This document shows positions 25,054 to 38,373 of a DNA stretch of 64,000 nt, piece after piece. The stretch is from Promerops cafer (taxonomy: Eukaryota; Chordata; Aves; Passeriformes; Nectariniidae), in the NCBI GenBank assembly GCA_013398275.1, contig VZSE01006622.1, forward strand, positions 234,407 to 298,406, read 5' to 3'. Each line of letters begins with the position of its first letter. The first letter of the stretch is position 1. The notes beneath the pieces were generated by a model. That model ran no database searches, had not been told where the DNA came from, and saw nothing but the letters and a program-made list of their open reading frames with translations. The translations under genes were made by a program, and so were the position numbers.

Positions 25054-27495
25054 ACAGTCTCGGGGTGCTGTGGTGTGGAGGTGCCCAGACCTGTCTGCTG
25101 TGTTTCCACTGTCTCTTCCCTCTTGCATTTGGCAGTGGGAAAGCAAATGCATTTTTAACCCATCTGTAGGAGAAATAACTCATGTTTTAGTGATGAATCT
25201 GCTCTTACTAAGTAGTTGAGACTTCTTAGCATGACTAACCTGGCATAAGCTTCATTAATGTTACGTAAGTTGTCATGCAGAGTTTGTTTAAAATTTTCTT
25301 TTTTCATGCTCTGTCTGTTTATTGATGGGATTTTTTTGGCTTAGGCATTAATGATTGACAAACTTCATCTCTCAAAGAAACAATGCTGTTCATGTTATTG
25401 CTCTGAACTGTGAGCTGCATATCCACCTTGTCACCACCATGGGAGCTCCCAGGTGTCCCCCAGCTGTGCATTCTGGTGGAAAGGTGAAGGTGAGCTGGAG
25501 GGCTTTAAAGAGACCTCTGGCCTATTTAGGAAATAAAAGCCCCACTCTAGATAGCTTATTAGTTTAATTAGGATACACTTGACTTGCTCTTTTTCCTCCT
25601 GTGGGGAGAATTCCTTGCTACTGCTCGATAAGAGCAAGAGCCTTCAAGCTACCAGCAGCAGCTTCCCCTCCTGCAGTAAGTAATTAGAAAGGCTTTCAGT
25701 GCCCTCTAATTAAATTTATGACTTAAGTATTTCCTGCCAGCATTTATGTTTGCTTCTCTAGATGTTTGGGGATGCCATAAAGTAATGCCAAGCAAGGTGA
25801 AGGACAAGGAAAATACTTCAAATGGTGCCTCTAAGTGCTGGTAAAGCATCTCTGGAACTCGTTTCCACTGGGTCCTGCAGGGTCATATCATGGACCAGTG
25901 CAATGAGTATCTTCAGCTGCCCTGACCTGAAGGTGTGTGTCCATTAAAGAACACTTGCTGGGAGTCAGCTCAGGAGGCAGATTTTTTTCCAGATGATTTA
26001 AAGGGCATCTCAGGAGCAGAGGAGCTTGAAAAAAAAGTACTCAGGGGGGATCCCCAAGGAGAAGACTGGAGGTAGATGGACCATCCTTTTCTGGTGGATT
26101 GAAGGATCTTGCTCACAGGTTTGAAAAAGTGGGAAGGAAAGGAGCCTTGATTTATTAGCTGGAATTTCTGGGATCCTTTGCTCTGTGGATGGGCTTTGCC
26201 TGGAGCATGATGCTCCCACCAGAGTGTGATAAGCTGCCATAGACCCAGACTTGCAGCAAGTGAGACAAGCCTGAAGTCCTGCTGTCATTCAGGAGCCAAA
26301 CACTGGGTCAGAGCTCTGAGCTCCCTGGAGGTTTAAGTGCCTCTGAAACCTTAATTCCAAAGGATGCAACTCTAAGTGTTGCTTTCCAAAAGCCAGTATC
26401 ACAATTCAGTAAAGAGCAGCATAAAGTGCAGGTGCATTTGGAGGACACTTGATATGTTCTCCAGGTTAAATGCAATGAAAACAGGTGAGGAGTCCTCTAA
26501 ATCCAACTGTGTGAGGTCTTGCCAGCATCTGTTGTGACAGAGTTTGAAATGAATGTGTCTCCAGTGTCCCCAGCTGGAGCTGGTGAGGCTGGGTTATGGC
26601 TTGCTTGGAGACATCTTGAAGTGTTTAGCCATTCTGGTCTGTGATCCATGGGAAGTGTCACTGTCCAACTTCAGATTCCCTGCTTTTAAATTCCTTCACC
26701 CTCTGATCTCTGCACAGGTAGTATTTGCATAATAACCAGGAGGCACCTTCTTACACGGATAATAACCTTACACTGATCTGTATGAACATTCCTCTGCCAT
26801 CCCTGAAAGTGTTGTAAGGAAGTGGTGAGACAAAATCCTTGCCTGTGGCTTTGTGGAAGCAAGCAGAGATGCAGTTTATTGCAGATGACCAGCCAAGCTG
26901 AGCTGAGAAGGTTTTTTTCTTCTTGGCTTTCTTTGCTGACACCCTGTCCACGTTGGTTGGTTTCTTTGCTTGTTGGCTTTCCCCTCCCAGCCAAACTTGA
27001 CCCTCCTGTCTGCTCCAGTTAGTTCTGATGTTTCTCTGTTTTATGGGACCTGTGTGGGCACTTAAATGTGCAAATTCTTTTCTTGGTTTGTTTTTAATAA
27101 AACTGGATTTCATCAAAGAATATTCTTAATTGCTTCTAACAGTGCACAAACATCCCTGTGGGCACCTGGGCTGCTTTAGCTATAGAACAAGTGTCTTCCT
27201 TTCCTAACTCCTCTACCAAACATTTGTGGTGTATTTTGGCTTTGACAAAGTTCTATTTGCTGTTACATTTTTGTATCCCTAATTCTGCTGCTCGTTTCCA
27301 CAGGGCTCCTACTAAAATCCTCTGGTTGTTCTTTGTCCTCTTTTGTTCTGGTTTCCAGGTACCTGGTGGGTGTTTCTTCCAGCTGCTAATATCTCTGATA
27401 CTTGTCTTTATTCTAATTCTGGTTTGTAGGGTTTTTTGTGTAACCAAGCATTCCCTCATTTTCTTCCCTTTTCTAACCCTGTCCCCTCCCACCAG

Positions 27496-27507
27496 GATTT
27501 CTGGCAG
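27496..27507 (+). CDS. MICU1: MICU1 alternative micro-exon, Asp-Phe-Trp-Gln
   Basis: Twelve bases, GATTTCTGGCAG, lie between a strong acceptor (CCCTCCCACCAG) and the donor GTACAAAG. They encode DFWQ in phase 0, in the intron between the exon ending YDGK and the exon starting KLSQERE. Established knowledge: mammals include an alternatively spliced 12-nt micro-exon at this same position, encoding EFWQ, to make the skeletal-muscle isoform MICU1.1. That isoform binds calcium more strongly and activates MCU at lower calcium. The match in position, length, phase and three of four residues (Glu to Asp at the first) makes homology convincing. Inclusion is presumably tissue-specific; splicing cannot be seen from DNA. 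Confidence 0.9.
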
Positions 27508-28477
27508 GTACAAAGCAGACAGCATGTGCTTTGATTAGTTTGTGCTTCAGACCTCATAATATGCACTTTTCATGTGAAAGGGACAGTGTACACTCACCCC
27601 TTCTCCCTGCTCCTCTAATAAATACTCCTGAGTGCTCTCCTTGATCCTCAGCCTGAAGGATTTATTTCAGAACACCTGAGTTTGGCTTGTGGAGAGAACA
27701 GTCCTCAGGGTAACCATTAATACCTGGCTCTGTTTGCAGGAACTGCTTTGAGCAAAGCTCAGATGTGCATCTCCCTGCCCTCCTGGTTTCACAGTGTCCT
27801 CTGAGGCTTTTCTTATTTTGCAGCTTGATGAGACTGTGATGGAGCTGGCTCTGTCAGAAAATAGTGTTTTCCCCTTGAGGCCACCAAGTTAGTTTGATTC
27901 CCTGACCAAATGCTTTGGGGAAATGTCATCTATTTGAAGGTGTGTAGGTTTGGGAAAGGTTACATTTGCAAATTTGAGTTTTTCAAGTTATAGAATTATG
28001 TAGAGTGAACTGTATTAAAGAATATGTTAGATAGAAGATATTTACTTGTTGTAATTCTTAAAATGTTTTGTAGGAAAAAGAACTAGAAACCAAGGGGGAG
28101 TTCATCCAATACTAGGAAGTAAAGAGGAAAATATCTCTAAGCACTTTGAGTTTGCCCTGTAGCTTTGTGACCTTAATGAAATCCACAGGGAAAATAAGGG
28201 GAAAATAAACAACTTGGTAATAAGCCCTCAGTGGGTGTATGCAGTCTTTTAATCAGAAATGAATTCTGGGGTATTTCTGGCTTTAATTTCTTTGATAGTT
28301 TTGCTCGTGTTAGCTTCATGCTTAATACTTGAGGGACACAAAAGGAAGCTCTGAGAACTCTGTCCTTGGGTGACATGGCATTAGGAGGGAGAAGGGGTAT
28401 GGATGGAGAGTGGCAGGGAATGTTTTAGGAGATGGCTAAAAAGGAGGTAAAATCTGGATGGGAGAAGCAGGTGAAGG

Positions 28478-28491
28478 AAAAAAAAAAAAAA
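28478..28491. repeat. A14 homopolymer
   Basis: An uninterrupted run of 14 A in a purine-rich stretch of intron. It is likely length-variable. Confidence 0.9.
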
Positions 28492-31400
28492 GGATTGAGA
28501 GGGAAAGAGAATTGGCAAGATTTTGGTGGGTGAGTACCAAGTATACAGCCCCAACCTCAACTGAGCCAATGTTTAATAATCACTTTTTATAGAGAATTAT
28601 TATTTTCCTCCTCGTGTCCTTTCACCCTGGCTTTTCTGCCTGAGAGAAGGAGGAGGTGTTGTCAACACAATGAGTTCATCTTGGTAATGCAGGCTGAGAT
28701 GAGGGAGAGCAGCATCCCAATTTCCATCAGAGACCTAAACAGCCGTTTAAATTCAAAGGTGGAAAAACTCAGCTCATTTCAGAAGCTTGATGTGGGCCAT
28801 CAAGGACTCTAATTTCAATCCTCCCCATTAAATTTCAAGGCAAAATGCCCCAGTGGTCCTGCAGATTGATTTCATTACCCAGCAGAGGGGAGCACAAGTG
28901 TAGACTGTCCCTTTTGCAAGGCATTTCCTATTTGCTTTTCCTGCAGGGGTTTGTCCCTTGCATGAGTGGCTCTGCTGCCTGCCAAGGGTTGGGCAAGTCT
29001 GTGTCCTTGGTTTTCTGGGTTGTACAGAATGCTGGCCTTGCATTTCAGGGACCCTTTGAAAGGTGGCTTGAACATTTACAGCCTTGCTGGAAGGGAGGGA
29101 ATGCACATTTCTCTTTCCAGTCACAGGAGTCCACCTGCAGTAATCATTGCTGCCCAGGTTTTCATTCTCTGGATGTGCTCAAATTTACAGTGAGAGAATG
29201 CACAGGACAACCTCACCCATGTCCAGCCCCTCTGTAGACATACAGATAAAATTACCCCCCAAAATCAGAAGTTCTTAAAACCTCTTGATTAAAATATTCT
29301 CCTGAAAGGTATTATCTGCCAACATTTTAAATTTTAAGCATTTTCTTAGGTCAGCACTCAGCCACCACAATTTGCCATGGAGAACCTGTTTGTGTTTGCC
29401 TGTGTTGGTGTGCAGACATCATAGTAAATTATCATTCCTAGTGGCTCCAGATAATGTGAGCTTTCCCATGGTTAAAAGAGGTTTATGAGTTTCAAAAGGT
29501 CCTTGTGCTGTTTCCATCACAGCCACAAACACTTTTTCTTATTTAATGATACAGAAAAAGTGATACAAAAAAGCCAGGTGGTGCATTTATAATTACTTAT
29601 TTTGCATCCACATTATAGAACTGACTTTAAAAACTCTTAAATACCTCAATTTTCCCCCAAGTCCCATTTTTGTCCATGTTTCATAGTGCAGAGGGGCCTC
29701 CCTTATCTGTTTTTCCCTAAAGGACTTTTGAATATTTGGTCTGAAAGGCTCAATTTTTAAATCTGATCCTGAAAGCCTTTTTATTTCTTTATTCAGTTTT
29801 CTTAAAGTGAGGTGCTTGAAATCTCTAGCTACATGGCTTTGACTCTTTAAAGTTTACATCTTAAAAAAAAATGAGCAAAGTTTAAAATCCTCCTTTTTTC
29901 AGTTCAGTGTTTTGATGCAGACAGAGTTGAAAGCATTCATATTTTTAACTACCACAGCAAGCTGGTTTGCACTGGAATTTATTAAGGGTTTTCCCCTGTC
30001 TGTTACCAAGTCTCTTAGCATATATTTCCCTGGATTTTCAACAGCTCTGCTTGGGAAAAGCTGCAATAATCCACACCTGTCCTGCTGACAAATAGGACTT
30101 CTTTTCCTACATGCCTACAGTTAACCATGAAAGAAATAAGTTAATAGATGTCATATTTTAATGTTTTCCATAACTGAAGGTGGTCAGTTGGGGCTGAAAG
30201 AGAATTGCTTTGCATCCAGCTGACTCCAGTCTACACCCATGGGTTTGTTTTGCTCACACAATATTGGTCACCTGAAAATGTTTATGTTCAAAAGGAACAA
30301 ACCAGGTACGATGATGTTTGTCAATAAAAGGTTTATTCTTCATCTAAAATCCCTTGCTAATTGACAGAATTGCTTCCTGGTTCTGGAGAAATACCCATTA
30401 TCTCTCATGGATGTTTATTGTTGTTTTGGAAGGTGTAAGTGTTGATAAATTCCTGAAGCTTTGGTTCATGGAAGTGCAAACGTGGTGCTGAAACATAAGT
30501 TACAGGAGAAAATGTGCCCAAATTGTCCTTTCCTTCTCCAGCTGGAAATCCAAACTGGCAGCTCTGAGGGATTCCCCAAGAATGTGTTCTTCCCAAATTA
30601 AATGCTGAAGTTTCTGGAATGCCAGATGAAGTGGAGCTGCCAGGATTTAGGTGGTCAGGCTTTTCTAAACCTGCATTAGGAATGGGAGCACCAGCACTGT
30701 GTGTCCATCTCTGCCCCTGCACAGATGTGCAAAAATATACCTTTAGTTTTCAGATTTGCATAATTCAATGTTACCACGTGCCACTCCTCACTCAGCCCTG
30801 GGAAAACAATTTTAAAATCCAAAATAAAGGTAATATTTGGCAAGGAATGTAAGGATCCCATGGGGTTTTTCCACCAATCCTTTGTTACTTGGAAGCTGTA
30901 CCATGTCCTTAACTTAAGGGAGGCTCCAGTAGCAGATCAGTTTTAGGGTGGAATATGTGAAGTTTGTGATGTATCTTTGGGTGCTTTGCAGCCAGCCTGT
31001 ACATAAAAAACTCTGGGGAGTTGCCTGCATGCAGCACACGACTTTTTCCTCTAGCACGTGGGTTTGGGGAAGCTTGGTCACTGCACTGATCTGTTAAACC
31101 ACATCTTGGTGCTGATTGAGCTTGGAACCTGAGTTGGGAAGGGCAAACCAAGCTCTGTATCTTGAATTTGAGTTAGTTTTTTGACCTGTCATCAGTGTCT
31201 GGAGCTGTAAGAGAATCTGCCTGTACACGTGTCACAAGTTTTGTTCCACTGAGACTGGACTGGTGGCTTCTCACTGAACTTACACAGCCATGCTTGTGCC
31301 AAAAGCAGTGAGATATTTGGGGTTTATTTTTCTTTTTACATGTTAATTTGGATGTCTGCTTGTGTGTGTGCTTGTTAAATATGAATCTACTGCTTGATTA

Positions 31401-33710
31401 AAAATACATCATAATTGTAAAGTGCTCCCCATCGCTTGCTCACTCGTGAATGCTGGGGTTTAAATGGGGTTTTTGGGGTGTGCTGAATGATCTTAACCAA
31501 TTACTGTGGTTTTGGGAGTGGATTTAACATGGCAAAAAATGTTCAGTGGAAGACATTTGACTGTTTTAACTGAACACTGAGAATTACCTTGTGCTCAGAT
31601 ACAAAAGGGTGTGGACAATTAATTTGTGGAGATGCCTTGTCTCTAAAAGAAGGTGGAGGTTTGGAAAGGGATTTTTCCCTGGGTGTTCTGATACCATGCA
31701 TTCCTTTTCTGGCTGAATGGAGTGTGCTGGAAGGAAGGTGGGATGTGGAAAAGGGTGCTTTGAGGTGTCAGTGAGAACTGACTTTGGGTCAGTCACCTTG
31801 AACTGTGAGGGATGACAACAACCCACCCACACTGTGCTTCCTGAAGTAGGTAGATTGATTTCTTTTATATTATTTTTCCTGGAGGTTGGATATAATTCCT
31901 TCCAATAATGTTTCATGGTGCAGCTCTTGGGAAAAGGATGCTTTGAGCCTTTCCCATGGTGGGGTGAGCTTCCCACAGAGTTCATGGAAAGCAGTCAAAC
32001 ACACAGCTTCTCACTGAGACAGAGGAAAAAGAATGGGAGAGTTGGGAAATTCTTAAAGCTTCTGTTCTGCTGCTGGGAACCTGAAAATCTGATGGATCAG
32101 GGCAGTTGTTATTTTCTCCTTTTCCACGAGCTACAGGCAGCTGAGCACTGTACTTACAGCTTGTGTTCCCTGGGTTAGTGACAAGTAGATGCTGGTTTTA
32201 ATATAAATAAATAACATTTTTTTACTATGTTTGCTCAAAGGAAGGTGCAAATGGGTAAATGCTTCTCCCTCCCATCTGTCTTTATATTTCAGAGACCAAC
32301 TAACTTAATATCCTTTTTTATTGTTAGTCTATGGATGTGCTTTCCTCTTATGAGGAATATTTTGAGCTGTTTGATGCTGACTATGAATTTTAAGTGCAGA
32401 AAAGAAACCCATAAAAATTAATAAACCACCTTCTGGAACTTTTTCACAGGATTCTTTGAGCAAGATGCTAATAGCTAGTTTATGATCAATGCTGCCCAAG
32501 AGAGGCAATCAGAGGGAGAGGCAATAAATCACAGGAGCAGGTGAGATCCTGCTGGCAACACCTCCAGCAGCAGTCACAGGGAGCTGCTTTCTCCCCAAAT
32601 CCTGCCTCTGGTTCAAAGGAAAACCAGATGTTTGTTTTTCATGTCAGATCATTGTCATTCTTGCTTTGGCTCCATCTCGACAGGAACAGAAGCAGAACCA
32701 TTTTTTGAGGAAATGATATTTCAACCTGGTACCCCATAAGCATAAATGGCTGTTATCTTGCATCAAATTAAGGCCATTTGCATGTTGTCTGCTGGTAGTG
32801 ACTCACCTCTTATTAAATTCCTGGTGCTCTCCAGGTGGTAAAGGCAGAGTTACTGGGAAGAATTTTATGTGATCAATAGAGCTGAACTATTTTTCCCTGG
32901 AAACTGTTTTTTTGGTGATCTATATTATTATTATTATTTTTGTCTCTTTTCTTGTGGTTTCCAAGCCAGATACAGGTTAAATTTTCATCTAAATTATTAG
33001 CTGAGCTCATCCCCACTCTGCAATCACATACAATGGTGAGTTCTCTCTCAAAAAATAATAAAAAAAACCAAAACAAAATCCTGAGGTGGATGAGAGACAT
33101 CAGCTGCAGACAGTGGAGAAGCTATGAGCTAACACTTGCTGGGATACCTCCATAGGCTTCCAGTCACAGCAACCACCTGGTTGCTCCAAACTTTCCTTGC
33201 TCTGGGCAAGCCTAACCATTCAACTTGATGTTTTGCCTGCTTGTTTTATTGTTGGTTAACCAGTTTTCTTTCCTTTATCTTGTATATGATGGGATCTCCG
33301 CTAGACAGAGGTAACGGTGGGGGACAGCTGCGTAGCTGGACCCTGGTGTGGTGGTGTTTGTTGGTGGTTTTTCCTAAAACCATTCCTAAATCCAGCCTTG
33401 CTTTCACCGTGCCTGCGTGTGCTTGCATGGCCTGGTTTCCATGGAATAACCTCACCCACCCCTACTCTCCTCTGTATTAATTTAATTCTCCTCTGTGTGT
33501 GCGTGTGCCTCCTCCTACTGTGTCCTTAAAGTGGGTCACCAGTGTGGATTCCCTAACAGTGTTATGGATCCTTTTCAGCCTTTGGGGGTTCTGCAGATCA
33601 AAGGGACTCAAATTTTTAGCTTAGTAAGATATTGTGAGCTGATAAATGGAAAAGAGCTGGAGTGAGAGTGAGATAGAGTTTGGTTTCAGGCCTGGTGCTC
33701 CCTGTGAGCT

Positions 33711-33725
33711 CACACACACACACAC
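33711..33725. repeat. Short CA microsatellite
   Basis: About seven and a half CA units are followed by GGTTTGG. It is intronic and too short to be remarkable. Confidence 0.85.
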
Positions 33726-34186
33726 GGTTTGGATAACTTTGATCAGACTTTATATTCATGTCAAACAGCCCTTTCTTGGCTCCTTTCTACAACAGAGTCT
33801 AACTAAAAAGCTGTCAGTGAAATACAGCAATTTCCTCTTTGAATCCTGTATTAAAGTCTGAGTTTTTTACTACTAATCTCAAAGATTTTAAGCAAAATGG
33901 CCATAATGTTATTTATGTCTATTTCAGCTGGGCTGAACCAACAAAGGAATCCCATGCAATTCCTTATCCCTCATTTGAGATGGAGAAGCACTGATCATTG
34001 CAGGACTTTTCTGATCAGACCCAAAGGCTGGAAAAGGTCCGCTGGATATGGATGGAGATAGTAGGGGTGTGTGTGTCCATGGGAATGGCTTGTTGGTGCT
34101 AAGGTTACAAACCAAGCCTTCCATTTCTCTGTTTAATCTGGTGCTTTCTGTGCTCTCTTTGGGGTGTGGCTCTGCTGGATGACCAG

Positions 34187-34301
34187 AAGCTGTCCCAGGA
34201 GAGGGAGAAGTTTGCTGACGAGGACAGCATTTTCTACGCGCTCGGAGAATGCGGGCTCATTTCTTTTTCCGACTACATCTTCCTCACCACGGTCCTTTCC
34301 A
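34187..34301 (+). CDS. MICU1: MICU1 coding exon: KLSQERE to IFLTTVLS
   Basis: This 115-nt exon begins after CCAG (AG 34185-34186). It encodes 38 codons plus one base before the excellent donor GTAAGT. The peptide opens KLSQEREKFADEDSIFYALG and continues ECGLISFSDYIFLTTVLS, nearly identical to mammalian MICU1. Known structure: this helical stretch of the N-terminal lobe precedes EF-hand 1 and links the micro-exon insertion site to the calcium-binding domain. The terminal A pairs with CT of the next exon to give Thr. Confidence 0.97.
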
Positions 34302-36062
34302 GTAAGTACAGCAGGGATTTTCCCTGCAATTCCTGCTTTTGTGAAGTTTTCAGGGTTCACAAGCAATAGCTTCTTGACATACATTTCCCTAAAAAGCCTT
34401 CTTCATTGCCTGCAACTCGAGCTGAGCAATTGCTGTTGCTTGATCTGGTTTATCCTGAGCTTCCAGTACGTTGGGAAGACAAGCAGATAGATGACTTCTG
34501 AAGATTTATTGCTCATTTTGAAATGTGACAAATTTTTTTTTAATGAGTGACTTGACCTGCTGTTCAGATCTGTAAATGGAGACGTGTTCTTGAGCCGTGC
34601 TCATGTGATATTCTCTTGGATTTGGATGCACACAGATCTCCAGGTTTTCACTGGTTTCATGCATCTCCAAACTCCCTTTTCCAGGTGTATTTTCACTTGG
34701 GTGAGTTTGTGAGTGATGTAATCCAATAGGGAGGGAAGTTAAGCTGTTTACATGTTGATGAGTATCATTAGATACCTTCTGTCTTTTCACCCTGCTGCCC
34801 TTGACTTGCATTTGTGATATTTCCATGATCTGCTAATCTGTTCCAGCAAAGTCGTCTGCACTCCGAGTGCCAGCACTGAAAAGTTTGCTTTGCTGGCAAG
34901 AACCAGTGAAACTGAAGCCTTTGATAATGTCAAATGGCATTTCTAGATTTTCTTCACGTGGAAGTCAAGCTCAAAACCTCATTTGCAGAGCTTCTCTGAC
35001 TGCTTGGAAGGTGCTGTGTCATAAACAGGAAAGTCCATGGCAGCTTCTCAGCCCCATTAGAAAATGTGGGATAAGGGGGAATAAGCCACGGTCCAAATGA
35101 ACTTGAGGCATTTTATTTTCCAATTTAAAAAGAGAAAACTTGGCCATCTAATCTTGTAAGTATCTGTTCCATGCTGACCTGATTTGTGGAATTAAAAAAC
35201 TGGATGCTTCCCAGTTACCTGCAGAGCCCACTGCTGCCTGCCTGCTGCTGTTCAGGGAGTCAGCTGGGTTAATCACTGATGCTTTGTCACAGCAACAGGT
35301 GCTTTATTCTCCCCCCATGTTCTTGCATGTTGTAACAGGAGACATGAGAGGCAGCTCTTCATTTTCTGAGGATCTATTCCTGGGAAGCAGCAGTGCTCAA
35401 GGTCTTGTTTGTTGTCAGATGGACATGGCAGGGGCAGACTTGTGTGTGACCTTCATACTGTGAAAACAAACAGAGAGATAAAGCTGGTTCAAGCCAGGAA
35501 ATTTGTTTTATGACTTTAATCTGCTTTTTTTTATTTGACTGAGTCTCAGAACTGGCTCTTAAGACCTTTGCTGTTCCTTTCTTACATTCATCTGGGCTGT
35601 GCCAAAATGATCTCAGGTATTCACTTGGGTTATGAGGGCTTTTCATCTGAGCCTCCACAGATGACAATGAACTCTCAGACCTCTGGTATCACATTACTGA
35701 GTGTGGTTTGGAAAACACTCTTGCCCTTGTTTTTATGGTTGTGCTGGTGGTGAACAACCCCCTAATCGAGTACACAGGGCGCAAAATTAATTTCATGTGC
35801 TTCCACAGGCAGCAGTTAAGAGAAATTGTTCTTGCTTTGCTTTAACTTGTTTGTTGTGAGAATAAAAGGACCACTTTGTGTTGGAGGAGCAGCCAGCCTT
35901 GTTTTGGAGGCTGTGATGGAGGGACAGGGTTTTTATCCTCTTGTTCTTGGGCTTTTGAGCGTGTCCACAATTACAGGGGAGTTAGATTAATCAGGAGACA
36001 GAACTCACTTTGAGGAGCCATCTGAAGGGTGGGCAAGGCAGGAGCTTTCAAAAAGCAAAATT

Positions 36063-36077
36063 AAAAAAAAAAAAAAA
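36063..36077. repeat. A15 homopolymer
   Basis: Fifteen A are followed by GGGGGAGG, in intron sequence without an adjacent recognisable retroposon body. Confidence 0.9.
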
Positions 36078-38284
36078 GGGGGAGGAAAAAAATTCCAGGG
36101 CTTTGAGGCTGACTTTTAGACATTTGGGCAGTTTGCTAAATGATTACTGAAGATGGAGGAATGTCTCTGGAGCTCCTGTTAAACAGTGATTCCCCAGAGG
36201 AAGAGTTTGGGTTTCATTTTTAAAGCATTTGCTTTTGTGAAATGAACTCCCAACCAAGCCTTGCCCTGTGGCTAAATAGAAAACTCACTGTTGCACCCCA
36301 CTGGTTTACTCTCTGAGTAGTGAGCATTGCCTTGCAGGAATCCTGTAGTTCCTGATTGGGTTCTTTTCCCTAGGAAATAAATAAAATAGAATGAGGAAAG
36401 TAAATCGTGAATGTGACAGTTCAATATTGGTTTTCTCCCTGTGTTGTTTAAATAACCCAAACATTAAGGAAGTATCTGGACAAGGTGGAGCTGTAGATTA
36501 CAGCAAACAGATAAAACCAAATAAATATTGGGAAAGGAAGGTGGCATATTGAGCACTAAGCAGGATAATCAAAAGGGGGAATGGGAGATTGGGTCTGGGG
36601 GTGGGAGGCAGGAGGGAGAGTGATGGGAAGAGATCCATCATGGTCTGGTTTGGCTCACTGGACTCCAAACTGATCAATGAGAGCCTTGGGAATCAAGAAG
36701 CTGAGGGCTCTGTGTCATCGTGCTTGGCTGGGGCTTTGGGAATGCTTCCCCAAGGTCTTTGTTTCAGTTGTGTTTGCAGCTTGTCCTGAAGCTCCCTCCA
36801 GCTGAGTTCTGTGACACGGGGAGCAAGAGGAGGAGAGAGGGCTGGAGGCATCATTTCATGTTGCTCTCAGGCAGCTGTTTGCACATTGCTCAGAAAATGA
36901 GTCTGTCACTGTATCTTATTTACGAGCCATTTCTCACTCCAGCACTGTCTGTTCTCATCAGTTGCCGTGTTTCTGTGAAAATTTATTTTTAAAACAACTA
37001 ATAAAATGGCTTTTAGCTGCTTCAGAAAGTTAGCCTTCTGTTAAAGGCAGTGAGAGCTGAGGGGCCTTGAGGAAACTCCACAGTTTCTGTTGCTTCAGCT
37101 GCTCCTCGTGTTTTGGGGCAGAGGTAGAAAGATGAGCAAATTCTGATGGAATTTCCCCTGGATCCTTCAAATGTCATAGGAAAACAAAGACATGGCTTCC
37201 CTGACCAAAGAGGTTTTTGCTTTGGGACTTGCAAAACAAACAGAGGAAGGAGAAAAAGAGCTTTTCCCTCACCAGTGACTACAATTTCCCAGCAAATGGG
37301 GTCCATTGTTGAGGCACACTAAGTCTGCCTTCATTAACAGCTACTGAAGAGAGCTGGGCATTAAAAGAATAAATGGGTGTTATTTCCACAGTTGGACTGT
37401 TGCTGGATTTAATTCTCCTGGCAGGAGGGTTAAATAACACTGGCTGAAGCCACAGTAATTAGCCTTTTGCCAGGGCTCTCATAGCAGACCTGCAGCTCCT
37501 TCTCCCATCAGAGCAGGTACCTCTCACTTAGGATAGACTCACCTCTGGGTTTTTTTCTGTCCTGTGTGTACAGGATACATTCCAAGCTGTCTAACTCTGG
37601 AAATTACGTTCTGGCCAGATATTGAGCTCTCTGCTTGCCCCTGGGATGGAGGGACTTGTTCTCCCACACTGGGATCTCCAGAATCCCTTTGGACCATGAC
37701 TGTTCTGAATAAATTCTTCCTGGCTGACAGGGAAGTCTTCAGCCCCATCCCTGCCATGAGTGGCATCTGTTACCTCACCAGTGGTGGTTTAATCCTGCTG
37801 TGCCCTGTGCCACAGGGCTCATTGCCAGAAGAAAACATTGCTTTGAGTTTATAGGACTATTTTTATTTGTAGTCCTGTTCATGTTAATTTTATCTTCAGT
37901 CTTTCAGGACCGTCCATGGGTCCATCTCACCCTCATTGTTTGGAGCAGGGATGTCTTCCTACCTTTCTGGCAGCCCAGTCACTGCTGTGTGGCTTTCCAA
38001 GATGTATCTGAGCAGCATCTTCCAAGGAATATCCCAGCTTCCAAACACAAACCTGGTTGCTTCCTGGCAGAGGGAGAGCTCTCTGGCTTGGCATCCCCCT
38101 TGTGCCATGCTGAAGGACAGAAGTGAGAATGATTTTTCACTGTTGGCAGTTTGGGATGTTCCCAAGTGATTTGAAAACTCAGATTAGGGCATGAGAGGCT
38201 CTGTCAGCCTGCATCCTTCACCTGGTCTTCCTCTGTTCATCTCTTCATCCCTTGGATTTGTGTGGTGTGATGGGACTGGGGGGA

Positions 38285-38373
38285 ATCAGGGGTGGGGCAG
38301 CCACAGCTCCTCTGGGCAACCTGTGCCAGGGTCTCACCACCCTCACAAGGAAGAATTTCTCCCTGGTATCCCA
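38285..38373 (-). mobile_element. CR1 LINE fragment
   Basis: The + strand reads the reverse complement of the CR1 region just upstream of its 3' tail: GGGGCAGCCACAGCTCCTCT, GGGCAACCTGTGCCAGGGTC, then TCACCACCCTCACAAGGAAG. The 3' tail itself is absent, so this is an internal remnant. Confidence 0.82.

Larger units (their letters stand above)
19889..27495 (+). other. MICU1: MICU1 intron, 7.6 kb as assembled
   Basis: The intron runs from GTGAGC to the pyrimidine-rich acceptor CCCTCCCACCAG. Its central 4 kb is the near-identical duplication 21039-23047 / 23049-25053 with one N between the copies, so the true length is probably about 5.6 kb. I see no exon, LTR or clear CR1 copy inside. Confidence 0.8.
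27508..34186 (+). other. MICU1: MICU1 intron, 6.7 kb
   Basis: The donor is GTACAA and the acceptor is GATGACCAG, whose pyrimidine content is modest near the AG (better further up at CTTTCTGTGCTCTCTTT). It contains an A14 run (28478-28491) and a short CA repeat (33711-33725). I see no CR1 or LTR copy and no other gene. Confidence 0.8.
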
